A stretch of 64,000 bases of DNA from Axinella damicornis (Eukaryota > Porifera > Demospongiae > Axinellida > Axinellidae): the NCBI GenBank assembly GCA_963931865.1, contig OZ007509.1:7677131-7741130 (forward strand), given 5' to 3'. Position 1 is the first letter of the stretch; each line of letters begins with the position of its first letter. Both the position numbers and the translations under genes were made by a program. The notes beneath the pieces were generated by a model, which was not told the DNA's origin, ran no database searches, and was given only the letters and a program-made list of their open reading frames with translations. This document shows, one piece after another, positions 1 to 9,087 of the stretch.

Positions 1-688
1 AATCTATTCGTGCTGGCATGGGTACCGAAATCACGATGTCTCACGTACCTCTGCACTGTGCAAACGAGGGCAAACAAGGAGCTGGTTGTGAGCTACGCTT
101 TCATTGCACGCTCACTGGTCTAAGCAGCATGTACATGTAGTCACCATCAACTAGTACAGAAATCTGTTCATTGGTGGGCGATAAATGGAAAATCGGTGTC
201 AGACCATGTCCGATCACTTCTGGAAGTGGTCTGACACATTGTCTGATCACTTTCCAGAAGTTATATCTGTCTCTGGGCCATGGGCATTGCTTATGCCTTG
301 ACTGGATGGATGTGTGCTAAAACCAAAGATGCCTGTGGCTTTGTCACCTGATCAGAATGTGATCAGGTGATCACTGGTAGTTTCTTTCAAGGAGGTCATT
401 CCCACTTCCCAGTGGAGAGTGAAAGCCTGTGAGATCTAGTCACGTATGCTGACGTCTGATAGACAGAAGGCGAGTAGTCGACACATGGAGTTGGTGCCCG
501 GTCGTAATAATTCTCATTTCGCCTCGACCTGTCCCCGTCCCCGGACGGACATGTGAAGAAAGGGCTTGAGATGCTTTGTTGATTACTGCCTGGGTGGTCG
601 GGGGGCCCCTAGCTATTGATCATCAGGTTTACCTGTACTGCTAGTCCTTGAGTAAACCCAACACAGATGTCACATCCTGGTTTTAGTT

Positions 689-719
<31 letters not shown>

Positions 720-1531
720 ACAATGCTACAATATTTTGCATGTGAGAAAACCTTTGTGATTTAGCCAAATTTACAGGTGTTTTGTGATGTTACCTTTGCG
801 ATTTTTTGCTGAGCCTTTCTCAATCTTAGCCCCTCCCTCAGAAAGTAAAGAAAGATGGCTGTCAACTGTCCTGTATGATTTGGGAGTTCATAAAGAAAAC
901 CATGGCGATAGCCACCACGGCCATGCTACGTAGCTAGTTATGAATCCAGTCAGCACATTAATTTTTGTGACCCATCTACTGTGGAAATAGGCAACCATGG
1001 CAGAACTATTCCACCTCTCGAAAAGCTAAGAAACAAGGAGAAATGCCATTAACCAGGCTCAGTCCCATCCCATTTCTAAAATTTCCTTGGCCATTCCTAA
1101 CGCTACCACATTCTCTGATAATTTTTTGCCTTAGTGAACAGTCTATACCAGGAAGTGATAGCAGACCCTATCTCTCCTCTCCCCTGTATTGAAGTATGAG
1201 GTTGGTATGATTGGTTGAGGGGATGGTTGAGGAATGGGGTGTGGCTTTTGAGGGAATTGTGGGTGTGACTTTTGGTATGCGTGACTGTTGAAGGAATGGG
1301 GGCATGACTGGATTGGAGTGTGAGATTTGAGGATGGGGTGTCACAGTTGAGGGAATGGGATTTATGGTTGAGGGTACGGGAGGTAGGTGAGGATTGGAGG
1401 GTGGCAACTGTAGCACTGTCCAAGGAACCAGGCCTCATGCAGGATGGAAACATGTCAATCTGGCTGTAATTGATTACACTGCAGAATCTCAGGTACAGTA
1501 CATGTACACTTCCTTCCCTCCTTTCCTGCAG
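1..1531. other. BTRC intron or upstream sequence, no exon seen
   Basis: Searched for the preceding WD40 exon (ending in a split Arg codon); none found. Holds a small hairpin (CACCTGATCA/TGATCAGGTG near 347-371), a poly(C) run and AT-balanced unique sequence. Confidence 0.6.
690..719. repeat. Poly(C) run, 30 bases
   Basis: Uninterrupted C30. Confidence 0.95.
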
Positions 1532-1637
1532 GGTGTGGGATGTGAATGACGGTTCAATGGTGAACACCCTGGTCCACCATTGTGAAGCGGTACTCCACTT
1601 GAGGTTCAACGCCAGCACCATGGTCACTTGCTCCAAG
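1532..1637 (+). CDS. BTRC: BTRC exon a (WD40)
   Basis: Starts with the last base of a split Arg codon after a CTGCAG acceptor. Encodes [16 protein letters not shown] and then EAVLHLRF, and ends in CSK before GTACAG. This is the blade that in human reads VWDVNTGEMLNTLIHH. Confidence 0.93.
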
Positions 1638-4600
1638 GTACAGTGCACATTTATATGTACATACGTACATGTACTCCTCATATCAAAGACTAATAGAATC
1701 ACTATTTCAAGCACCGAGGCATCTCAGAAAGCCCCAGATGCCTGTCTGTAATTCTGTATCTGTTGTTGAGCTGTTTGTTAGCTCGGGGTGCTACACTGCA
1801 CTGATGAGGCTGAAACTGTTGTATGTACTTGCACTCCGACAGACATCCATTTCTCTTATTGACATGTAGCATAATTATGTAGATAATGATGCCTACAATG
1901 TTTATGCCTGTCCAATCTGTTGCCTGTCTGGTATAGCCTCATTCCCAGGCCCATGCGCCGCTTTCAGTTGCACGAAAGAACGCGGAGGGCCTGGTATGTT
2001 TCCTCACGTGTGTAACGTCGAGGGTAGAAAGGTGGTAGAAAGGACTTAATTGAACGTGGGCGAACTGGGGGCTCTGAACAGCAAGAAGAGCAAAGGTACG
2101 AGGTAACTTACGACACGTATTTTGCTAGCGGGGGGCGACTGTTATACACACCAAGCGTTGAACGTGCAGTTGGTTGAACAGTATGCAAAACTTCGCTTTT
2201 TCGTTCTGAAAATTTTGGCCGTTTGTCGATTATGTAATGCTCACGTGAGGAAACATACCAGGCTCTCCCTGCTTTACCGTACTGCAAGCGACGAAAAGCT
2301 TGGCGGGGCCTGGGAATGAGGCTATGTCTGGTACAGTTGAGTCTCACAGTGGTGCATTGTCTAGTCATTGACCAGGCACACACTGCCACACAGTCTTGTG
2401 GGTGCAGTGTAGTGCTGAGTCATTGCTATCATTGAATAGCAATTTCAAAGCATTAGAGGCAGGTCATTGACTGGCTGTGGGTCTCCTTCATCTTGTGTAC
2501 CTTCATATTCCATTATTCACACACGGACAGGATCGCACAATAGCAGTGTGGGACATGAAGTCCCCCAAGGATATAGTTCTGAGGAGGGTGTTGGTGGGAC
2601 ACAGGGCAGCTGTCAATGTAGTTGACTTTGACGAAAAATACATTGTCTCAGCATCTGGGGACAGGACCATCAAGGTACATGTATGTGTGGGAGGTGGGGA
2701 AGAGGGAGGAGTGGGGGTGGTGGGGGGGGGGGGGAGGAGGAGGGGGGGGAAGGGGACGAGGAGAGAGAGGAGCTTTGTGTTAAGTTGGAATTGCCTATCT
2801 ACTGATGGACAGCGTATCCTGTAGTTTCATTTAACTTGAGGATTTCAATGAGAGTGTATCATGCTCATTCCTTTTCCCTCCGATAGGTCTGGCGAACCTC
2901 TACCAGTGAGTTCGTCCGCACACTGCATGGTCACAGGCGAGGGATCGCGTGTCTACAGTACAGGGGCAACCATGTCGTCAGTGGCTCTTCCGATAATACC
3001 ATCAGGTCTGCTCCTGGTTAACAACTCATTTAAGCCTTTAAAGCTACATGTAGAAGGGTAGTATGTACAGTACACCATACTTTTCCATTTTGGAAGGTAT
3101 CAAGTGGAGCAACAAATTTTACATGTCTGTACATGTCTTACATGTCTGCTGATGCCCGAATATGACCTGTATCTGTTCTCTAGAATATGGGATATTGAGT
3201 GTGGAGCTTGCTTGAAGCTACTGGAGGGACACGACGACCTAGTCAGGTAATAACACATCCCAGTATCGTGTACGTGCATGTATAATGTGATGCCCAACGT
3301 ACACACACAACGTACACACACACATCGGTCTTCCGATCGTGTTCTGGTCTGTGGGTGCAGTGTTGGGTATGAAAAGCCCTGGCAGATGCACCCAGTGCAC
3401 TCTGTGCTTGCTTTACATGTTCCTGTGTTGATTCTAACTGGAGGTTGTTTTCGTTGGGACAGCATCCTCTCAGCTTGTGGCCCTCGTCCTCCTATTGCAA
3501 CAATTAATTACTAGAGCCGTGATATACTCTGTTCTTGGCTGCTCTGTTGTCTTTGCTCCCCCTGGTCAATTGCCAGCATCGAACCAAATGTTTCTTCATA
3601 CTGCCCTCTATGGATAGCACAGAGGGCAGTATGGAGCTAGAGGTCAGTACAGAGCCAGAGGGCAGTATGGAGCCAGAGGGCAGTATGGAGCTAGAGGGCA
3701 GTATGGATCCAGAGGGCAATATGGAGCTAGAGGGCAGTACGGAGCCAGAGGGCAGTACGGAGCTAGAGGGCAGTATGGAGCTAGAGGGCAGTATGGAGCT
3801 AGAGGGTAGTACGGAGCTAGAGTGCAATAAGGCGCTAGAGGGCAGTACGGAGCTAGAGGGCAGTATGGAGCTAAAGGGTAGTACGGAGCTAGAGGGCAGT
3901 ATGGGGCCAGAGGCCAGTATGGGGCCAGAGGGCAGAATGGATGGTACAGAGGCAGAGGACAGCACTGAGCTAGAGTGCAGTACGGACCCAGGGACAGAAC
4001 GGAGCTAGAGGGCAGTACGGAGCCAGAGGGCAGTACAGAGCCAGAGGGCAGTACAGAGCCAGAGGGCAGTATGGAGCCAGGTGGCAGTCATCTGGCTCCG
4101 TACTGCCCTTTAGCTCCATCCTGTCCATTCCTCCTTCTGGCCCTGTACTGCCCTCTAGCTTCATACTGCCCTCTAACTCTGTACGGTCCATACTGCTCCG
4201 TACTGTCCTCTGGCTCCATACTGCCCTCTAACTCCTTACTGCTCTCTAGCTCCGTACTGCCCTCTAGCTCCATACTGCCCTCTAGCTCCGTACTGTCCTC
4301 AGGCTCCGTACTGCCCTCTGGCTCCGTACTGCCCTCTAGCTCCGTACTGCCCTCTGGCTCCGTACTGCCCTCTAGCTCTGTACTGTCCTCGGGCTCCGTA
4401 CTGCATTCTGGCTCAGGTATCCTAGGTGGGTATATATGTCGGTGGATCAACGTCATCGACAGTGCTGTACACTGTACAGAGCAGTACTATATATAAATTC
4501 CCTAATGCAAACTTGCTGGACTCAATCCCTTGCCAAACTTGAAAGAATGATTGCCTATTGTGTAGCCTCGTTCCCAGTCCCACGCCCAGCTTTCCATCGC

Positions 4601-7192
4601 TTGCAGTACGGTAAAGCGGGGAGGGCCTGGTACATTTCCTCACGTGAGCATGACGTAATCGAAAAATGGCAAAATTTTCAGAACGAAGACGCTACGTTTT
4701 GCGTGTTATTCAGCCATCTGCACGTTCAACGCTCGGTGAGTATAACAGTCGCCCCCCGCTAGCTAGATACGTGTGGTATGTTACCTGGTACCTTCGCTCT
4801 TCTTGCTGTTCTGAGACACACTACGCCCACGTTGAACTTCCGGTCTTTCTACCCCTTTCTACCCTTGAGGTCACTCACGTGAGGAAATGTACCAGGCCCT
4901 CCCAGCTTTACCGTACTGCAAGCGACGGAAAGCTGGGCGTGGGACTGGGAACGAGGCTATCTATTGTGAGCACTTTAGTGCAAAAGCTAATAATCTTGCA
5001 GTGGGGGGTGTGAATTTGATGTAGTGTCTCCTATGTTTTCTGCTTGACTTTGCTTATGTAGGAGGCATAACGGATGGTATAGTCCAATGTTTATGTCTCC
5101 TGCTCAGGAACTCGCTAAAAATTTGCCCATGGTCTTTATCCAGTAAAACGGAGGACATAGAACAAGAAATCATGTCCTGTGTAGGCTTGAACAATCCCGC
5201 AGTGTAGCGTTTCAATAGACCTTTATCCAATGGGGGGGTAAGAGTAGGCATTAAATGGAAAAATCAAAATGTATTTTCATACATGAAAACACAAGAACAT
5301 GCTTGTTTCCTTGTAGTCTCGGTCCCAGACCCAAACCCACCCCAGCACGGATCGCATCTAGTACCCCGTGCGTGATACTGGAAGTGATGCATGAAAACAC
5401 AAGAACACTTTTACCCCCCATTACATCATAAGGGATAAAGGCCTATTCTAGTACCCCGTGCGTGATACTGGAAGTGATGCACGCTGGGGTGGTTTGGGTC
5501 TGGGGCCGAGACTAGTTTCCTTGTAACATTAATTTTGTATGCTTCCAGCACTTTTACCCCCCATTACATCATAAGGGATAAAGGCCTATTGTAGATCACT
5601 GACCAACCTTGTAAAGTCTATTGCTCAATGACAGGTGAGAATTCAGTGGTTGTTGATGCGTGTCTGCCTCAATCCTTAATTCCTCTGCTGCAGGTGTATC
5701 AGATTTGATGACAGGAGAATTGTCAGTGGTGCTTACGATGGGTAAGTGATTGAGTGAAGAAATGGAGTAACATCAATTTGCTGAATGCGTGACTACACTG
5801 TACATGTAGGTAGACATTGTTGATGCTGGGTAAGTGAGTGAGTGAGTGAGGAAATGGAGTAAGAATGTGCTGAAATCGTGACTAGACATTGTTCTGTTAA
5901 ACATTGATGCTGTAGTTACTGCTTTATTGGGAACAGAGATTGGGACCATATACGGTACTTGGCTCTGCTGCTTCCTGGTGTGCAGGAGGATGAGAAAGAG
6001 CGCTGGGTATTGACTGCACACTAACTGTATAATGACGTTTGCCACAGTTTGTCTGTTTTGTTATAGTCTGGGAGTAGCCCCAATGTACAAGCGGATATGC
6101 AGCTGTATTGTTGAAGCTAACTGTTTGGTTGGCGGGAATTTGCTTCGACAGCATTATGATATTGTTTGTGTGAGCTGGGTGGGCATTAGGCTCTCGTTTC
6201 TCCTCTGCTTTGGGAACCAGGCTAGCTGTGACTACAGCAGACCACACTAGACCTCACTGTAATGCCACTCCTCCCTGCAGTGCTATAAAGGTGTGGGATT
6301 TCCAGGCAGCTTTGGACCCAAGATCGCAGGCCGACACACTCTGCCTTCGAACATTAATGGTAAGCATCAGTACAAGTTATAAGCATTTCAGCATTTGATG
6401 CCTGTTGTATAATAAGCGACAATGTGTTGGGACATAATTGTACTGGAGGCGGTGGTGGTGGATAGTGAGAGTATCCACTCAGGTAATGTGCTTGTATAGT
6501 CAATCCACCTGGGCCCACAATCCCACCTGCAGGGGATCTCCACTTTTTCCTAGGCAGAGTAACAAACTATGAGAGAGAGAGAATCGGCCGAGTCCTCTAG
6601 CCTGTGCTGCTATAGGCAGACTTGCTTCCACTCCTCTGCCGTGGCCCAGTGGCTTAGTGGTAAGAGCATCTGACTGGTATTCAGAAGGTCTTGGGTTCAA
6701 ATCCCAGTGGTCCCAGAATTTTTCGGTCTATTCATTCACTCTCTCCAAAGCAATTGTGAAATTTCGCTGGCATTGTAATATCATGAAGGTTTTCAGATTG
6801 CAAAGTCCGCAGCAGCAAAGTGCATGCAAATGTGTGCCCACTGCGGAATACCTGGCACATCTCACAGTTTGAAAGAGAAAAACGAGTTAGGCTGTAATTG
6901 CCTCTAACACAAAAATCAAGTTTTGCGCAGGTATTCCCTCAGCAGGTGACATTGTAGTATTCCAGTAACTGATTTACGTGAGTGATTGTGTGGCCTTTGG
7001 CCGTTACTGACGGTGATGCCTACTCTTTCAACCTAGGAGCACTCAGGGAGGGTATTCAGATTGCAGTTTGACGATTTCCAGATTGTCAGTAGCTCACACG
7101 ATGACAGCATACTCATTTGGGACTTTCTTGACCCTGTACCACCGGGACCTATGGAAACTGACCAATCAAATGAAAAGGAAGCCCTTACATAA
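1532..7192 (+). CDS. BTRC: beta-TrCP-like F-box/WD40 protein, 3' seven exons (partial gene)
   Basis: Substrate-recognition subunit of SCF ubiquitin ligases; the WD40 propeller binds phosphodegrons such as those of beta-catenin and IkB (family knowledge). Seven exons are seen: 1532-1637, 2531-2674, 2887-3005, 3184-3246, 5694-5741, 6281-6359 and 7037-7192. All have AG acceptors and GT donors, and phases join without a break to give 237 codons plus TAA. The joined protein follows vertebrate BTRC/FBXW11 closely ([54 protein letters not shown]). The F-box, dimerisation region and first WD repeats are missing because the gene starts left of the window; no earlier exon was found in 1-1531. The last exon was copied by the tandem duplication (20498-20653). 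BTRC and FBXW11 cannot be told apart here; an invertebrate would normally have one ancestral gene. Confidence 0.95.
1934..2324. mobile_element. Foldback element, long form (391 bp), with 9-bp direct repeat
   Basis: Begins TAGCCTCATTCCCAGGCC and ends GGGCCTGGGAATGAGGCTA. Flanked by an exact direct repeat TGTCTGGTA (1925-1933 and 2325-2333). Its interior is the reverse complement of the element at 4563-4959. Inside a BTRC intron. Confidence 0.85.
2531..2674 (+). CDS. BTRC: BTRC exon b (WD40)
   Basis: 48 codons, phase 0 at both ends, from DRTIAVWDM to GDRTIK before a GTACAT donor. Contains the highly conserved [15 protein letters not shown] segment. A purine-rich stretch (about 2690-2765) follows in the intron. 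Confidence 0.95.
2887..3005 (+). CDS. BTRC: BTRC exon c (WD40)
   Basis: Begins [16 protein letters not shown] and ends SGSSDNTI plus two bases of a split Arg codon before GTCTGC. 119 bases, so the reading frame passes in phase 2 to the next exon. Confidence 0.95.
3184..3246 (+). CDS. BTRC: BTRC exon d (WD40)
   Basis: 63-base exon completing the Arg codon and encoding [20 protein letters not shown], then two bases of the next Arg codon before GTAATA. Matches the human [20 protein letters not shown] blade. Confidence 0.95.
3603..4418. repeat. 18-bp minisatellite that flips orientation (inverted array)
   Basis: Units like GAGCCAGAGGGCAGTATG repeat from about 3620 to 4088; then the reverse complement (CCGTACTGCCCTCTGGCT type) repeats to about 4410. 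The two halves form a giant hairpin with arms of over 300 bases. As 18 is a multiple of 3, both strands show long open frames, which are not genes. Inside a BTRC intron. Confidence 0.92.
4563..4959. mobile_element. Foldback element, long form (397 bp), inverted relative to 1934-2324
   Basis: TAGCCTCGTTCCCAGTCCC...GGGACTGGGAACGAGGCTA. Shares the interior CACGTGAGGAAA, TACCGTACTGCAAGCGACG and CGCCCCCCGCTAGC with 1934-2324. Flanks share CTATTG, a partial direct repeat. Confidence 0.8.
5315..5592. repeat. Rearranged foldback copy with a 42-bp direct duplication
   Basis: One half of a second-family hairpin (TAGTCTCGGTCCCAGACCC) and its other half (GGGTCTGGGGCCGAGACTAG) are separated by inserted sequence. 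The block ACTTTTACCCCCCATTACAT...GGCCTATT occurs twice (5407-5448, 5551-5592), as does the hairpin core CCCCGTGCGTGATACTGGAA. Confidence 0.65.
5694..5741 (+). CDS. BTRC: BTRC exon e (WD40, 48-bp micro-exon)
   Basis: 48 bases encoding [15 protein letters not shown] between CTGCAG and GTAAGT. It follows a 2.4-kb intron holding an inverted minisatellite and foldback elements. Identified by exact fit of phase and by the human counterpart [16 protein letters not shown]. Confidence 0.95.
6281..6359 (+). CDS. BTRC: BTRC exon f (WD40)
   Basis: Encodes [15 protein letters not shown] and then LCLRTLM before GTAAGC. The left breakpoint of the tandem duplication lies about 115 bases downstream, inside the last intron. 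Confidence 0.94.
6642..6715 (+). tRNA. tRNA-like sequence (pseudo-tRNA or SINE head), unit A
   Basis: A-box TGGCTTAGTGG and B-box GGTTCAAATCC are spaced as in a tRNA. An anticodon arm TCTGA/TCAGA with loop CTGGTAT would give GGT. T arm TTGGG/CCCAG is good, but only about five of seven acceptor pairs form. More likely a tRNA-derived SINE or pseudogene than a working tRNA. Confidence 0.4.
7037..7192 (+). CDS. BTRC: BTRC terminal exon (copy in unit A)
   Basis: Acceptor CTAG then [29 protein letters not shown] and a short tail ending EKEALT and TAA. 52 codons including stop. The same 156 bases recur at 20498-20653 without any difference that I could see. Confidence 0.95.
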   Translation, partial: EHSGRVFRLQFDDFQIVSSSHDDSILIWDFLDPVPPGPMETDQSNEKEALT

Positions 7193-7610
7193 CACACGTT
7201 CCTCATCTGTATGTAGGCACACGGTATACAAATTTGGTGATGTGGAAATTTGTGTATCTTGTGTATCTTTGCATCGAATTCATCTTTGTACACACATCAC
7301 TGTGTGTCTTGTATATCATGCTTTGTTTGTACCATGAATGAACTGCTCTCTCTCTCTCTCTCACTGTCGTACAGTTCAGTGAGTGTACGATTAATATGCA
7401 CACTGTGTATGTATGTATTCATGTACATATGTCATATCCTTGTGTATGACCATATCTTGATGTGTATGTAATCTACTCAATTTGGGCCTCTGTTTTCAAG
7501 AAGAGAACTCCTCGCATCATGATTGTGTCTGGTCTGCACTGCACCTAATGGTATCAGCCATTGTTGAATATTGTTATGCTCCATTCAACTATGAAGACAA
7601 AACCCAGCCA

Positions 7611-7661
7611 TAGCCTCGTTCCCAAGCGACAAAAAGCTGGCTGATGGTCTGGGAACGAGGC
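7611..7661. mobile_element. Degenerate foldback element, unit A
   Basis: TAGCCTCGTTCCCA...TGGGAACGAGGC with a shortened right end. Unit B copy at 21090-21144. Confidence 0.6.
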
Positions 7662-8235
7662 AAGGCACACACAATCATGCATACTGGTTCAAAGGTCAAG
7701 TATGCAACCAAGCAAGCAATGTATTTGGAGAAGCAGTAATCATGGCCGAAAAATAGTTACATACTCATCATGAACGCTTTTCTCATGGCACAGTATGGAA
7801 TGAGTACGTGAGTGCATGGTAAGGAATCGGAATGTGACCTAGTAATGACTTCACTAGCTCTATAGCTATAGATGGCCTAGCTGGTGATCTTGGTCAACCT
7901 GCTTGATGGTGTTTACACATCAAATCAACAAGAGCTCAAGCAGCTCAGTCCTTATATAGCCCAGCCCCTTGTATCAACCCCCCCCCCGATATTTCCTTGC
8001 TCTTGTCTCCTCTTCACATGGGAAAATCTGCTACGATATTGCAATACATAAATTAAATATACACATGCACAACAGTATAAAAAAATTCAGGTACAATAAT
8101 GGATGTACAGAGACAAGTCTTGTATATTTTGTATACACTCAAATTATTAATATTATACTACTACACAACTACAATAACATACACACAGTCACACAGTCAA
8201 TCAGTTTCAGTGCAACTATCACCTTCTTCACTCAT

Positions 8236-9087
8236 CTAACTCATTTCAACATCCAGTGCTTGGTTTTCCACAGTAGAAGCTTGCTTGACAGTCATCGGTT
8301 GCTCTTCTACTGCAACAGTATAAGCTTGTCTACACTTCCGATAGATGAACCAGACCAACCAGAAGCGGGCAGCGTACATGAAATACCAGAGCACGTGTAT
8401 CGCTGGAGCCAGCACCAGCACCACTCCAATGTCTAGACCCACGGCAAGTGCAGTGTTATTTCCATAGTTCAGAACGGGATAGATGTACGGATCACCTCTA
8501 GTGTTTGTTCCATCGGCAACATAGTATATGCCAGTAAAGACGGCGTACATGATCCCACATGCCTGAAGATAGATGAAGTGTAGAAATTGAACGGGTGTTC
8601 CAGACAGCCAGACGTCAACTAGAGCAATTAAGCCGTTCGTCAAATCTGAATTTGCAGTTGCTCCGCTGATGGGACCACCGCGATACAGGAGTGACCAGTA
8701 GAGGAGAAGCACAATAAAGGCACTCTCAGTACCAATGTTGAACAGAAACCACTGGATTTTCTGATACCACGTGATGCGATCAGTTTTTGCCCCACAACAA
8801 CCTTTAGGTTTCTCGATCACTGCTGGGTCACTGTCTACAAGTGCTAAATCAATCTCAAACTTCTGCCGGCAGACAATGTGAACTTGGAAGAACCGCAGTG
8901 TTACAGACGCAGCTGCAAATAGGAGGTAAGCGACCCACATTAGTAGGGACCAGATCGTCAGAAAGATGAAGAACTTTGGACCTCCAGTTTGTACGCCCGA
9001 GTGGATGAGCCATCCCAGGAAGTAGAGGGCGAATATCCAGCGGTAGATGAGGAAGAGCACCTGGAACTGCCATTTGTGGGGAAGCCA
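8236..9087 (-). CDS. rost: ROST1A coding exon 2
   Basis: Begins WLPHKWQ right after a TATGCAG acceptor and runs 283 codons to TGA. The open frame extends seven codons further upstream with an ATG, but that part is intron: the acceptor and the phase of exon 1 fix the start at Trp. Confidence 0.88.
   Translation of the reverse strand, partial: WLPHKWQFQVLFLIYRWIFALYFLGWLIHSGVQTGGPKFFIFLTIWSLLMWVAYLLFAAASVTLRFFQVHIVCRQKFEIDLALVDSDPAVIEKPKGCCGAKTDRITWYQKIQWFLFNIGTESAFIVLLLYWSLLYRGGPISGATANSDLTNGLIALVDVWLSGTPVQFLHFIYLQACGIMYAVFTGIYYVADGTNTRGDPYIYPVLNYGNNTALAVGLDIGVVLVLAPAIHVLWYFMYAARFWLVWFIYRKCRQAYTVAVEEQPMTVKQASTVENQALDVEMS

Noticed and set aside
340..400. Sequence GTGATCACTGGTAG resembling a WD40 VITGS segment, as the missing BTRC exon
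   Set aside because: Flanking frame has stops and no splice sites; it is part of a small hairpin.
3504..4496. Long open frames on both strands with repeated [10 protein letters not shown] or SSSVLPSG units
   Set aside because: They arise because the 18-bp minisatellite unit is a multiple of three; no start context, splice sites or homology.
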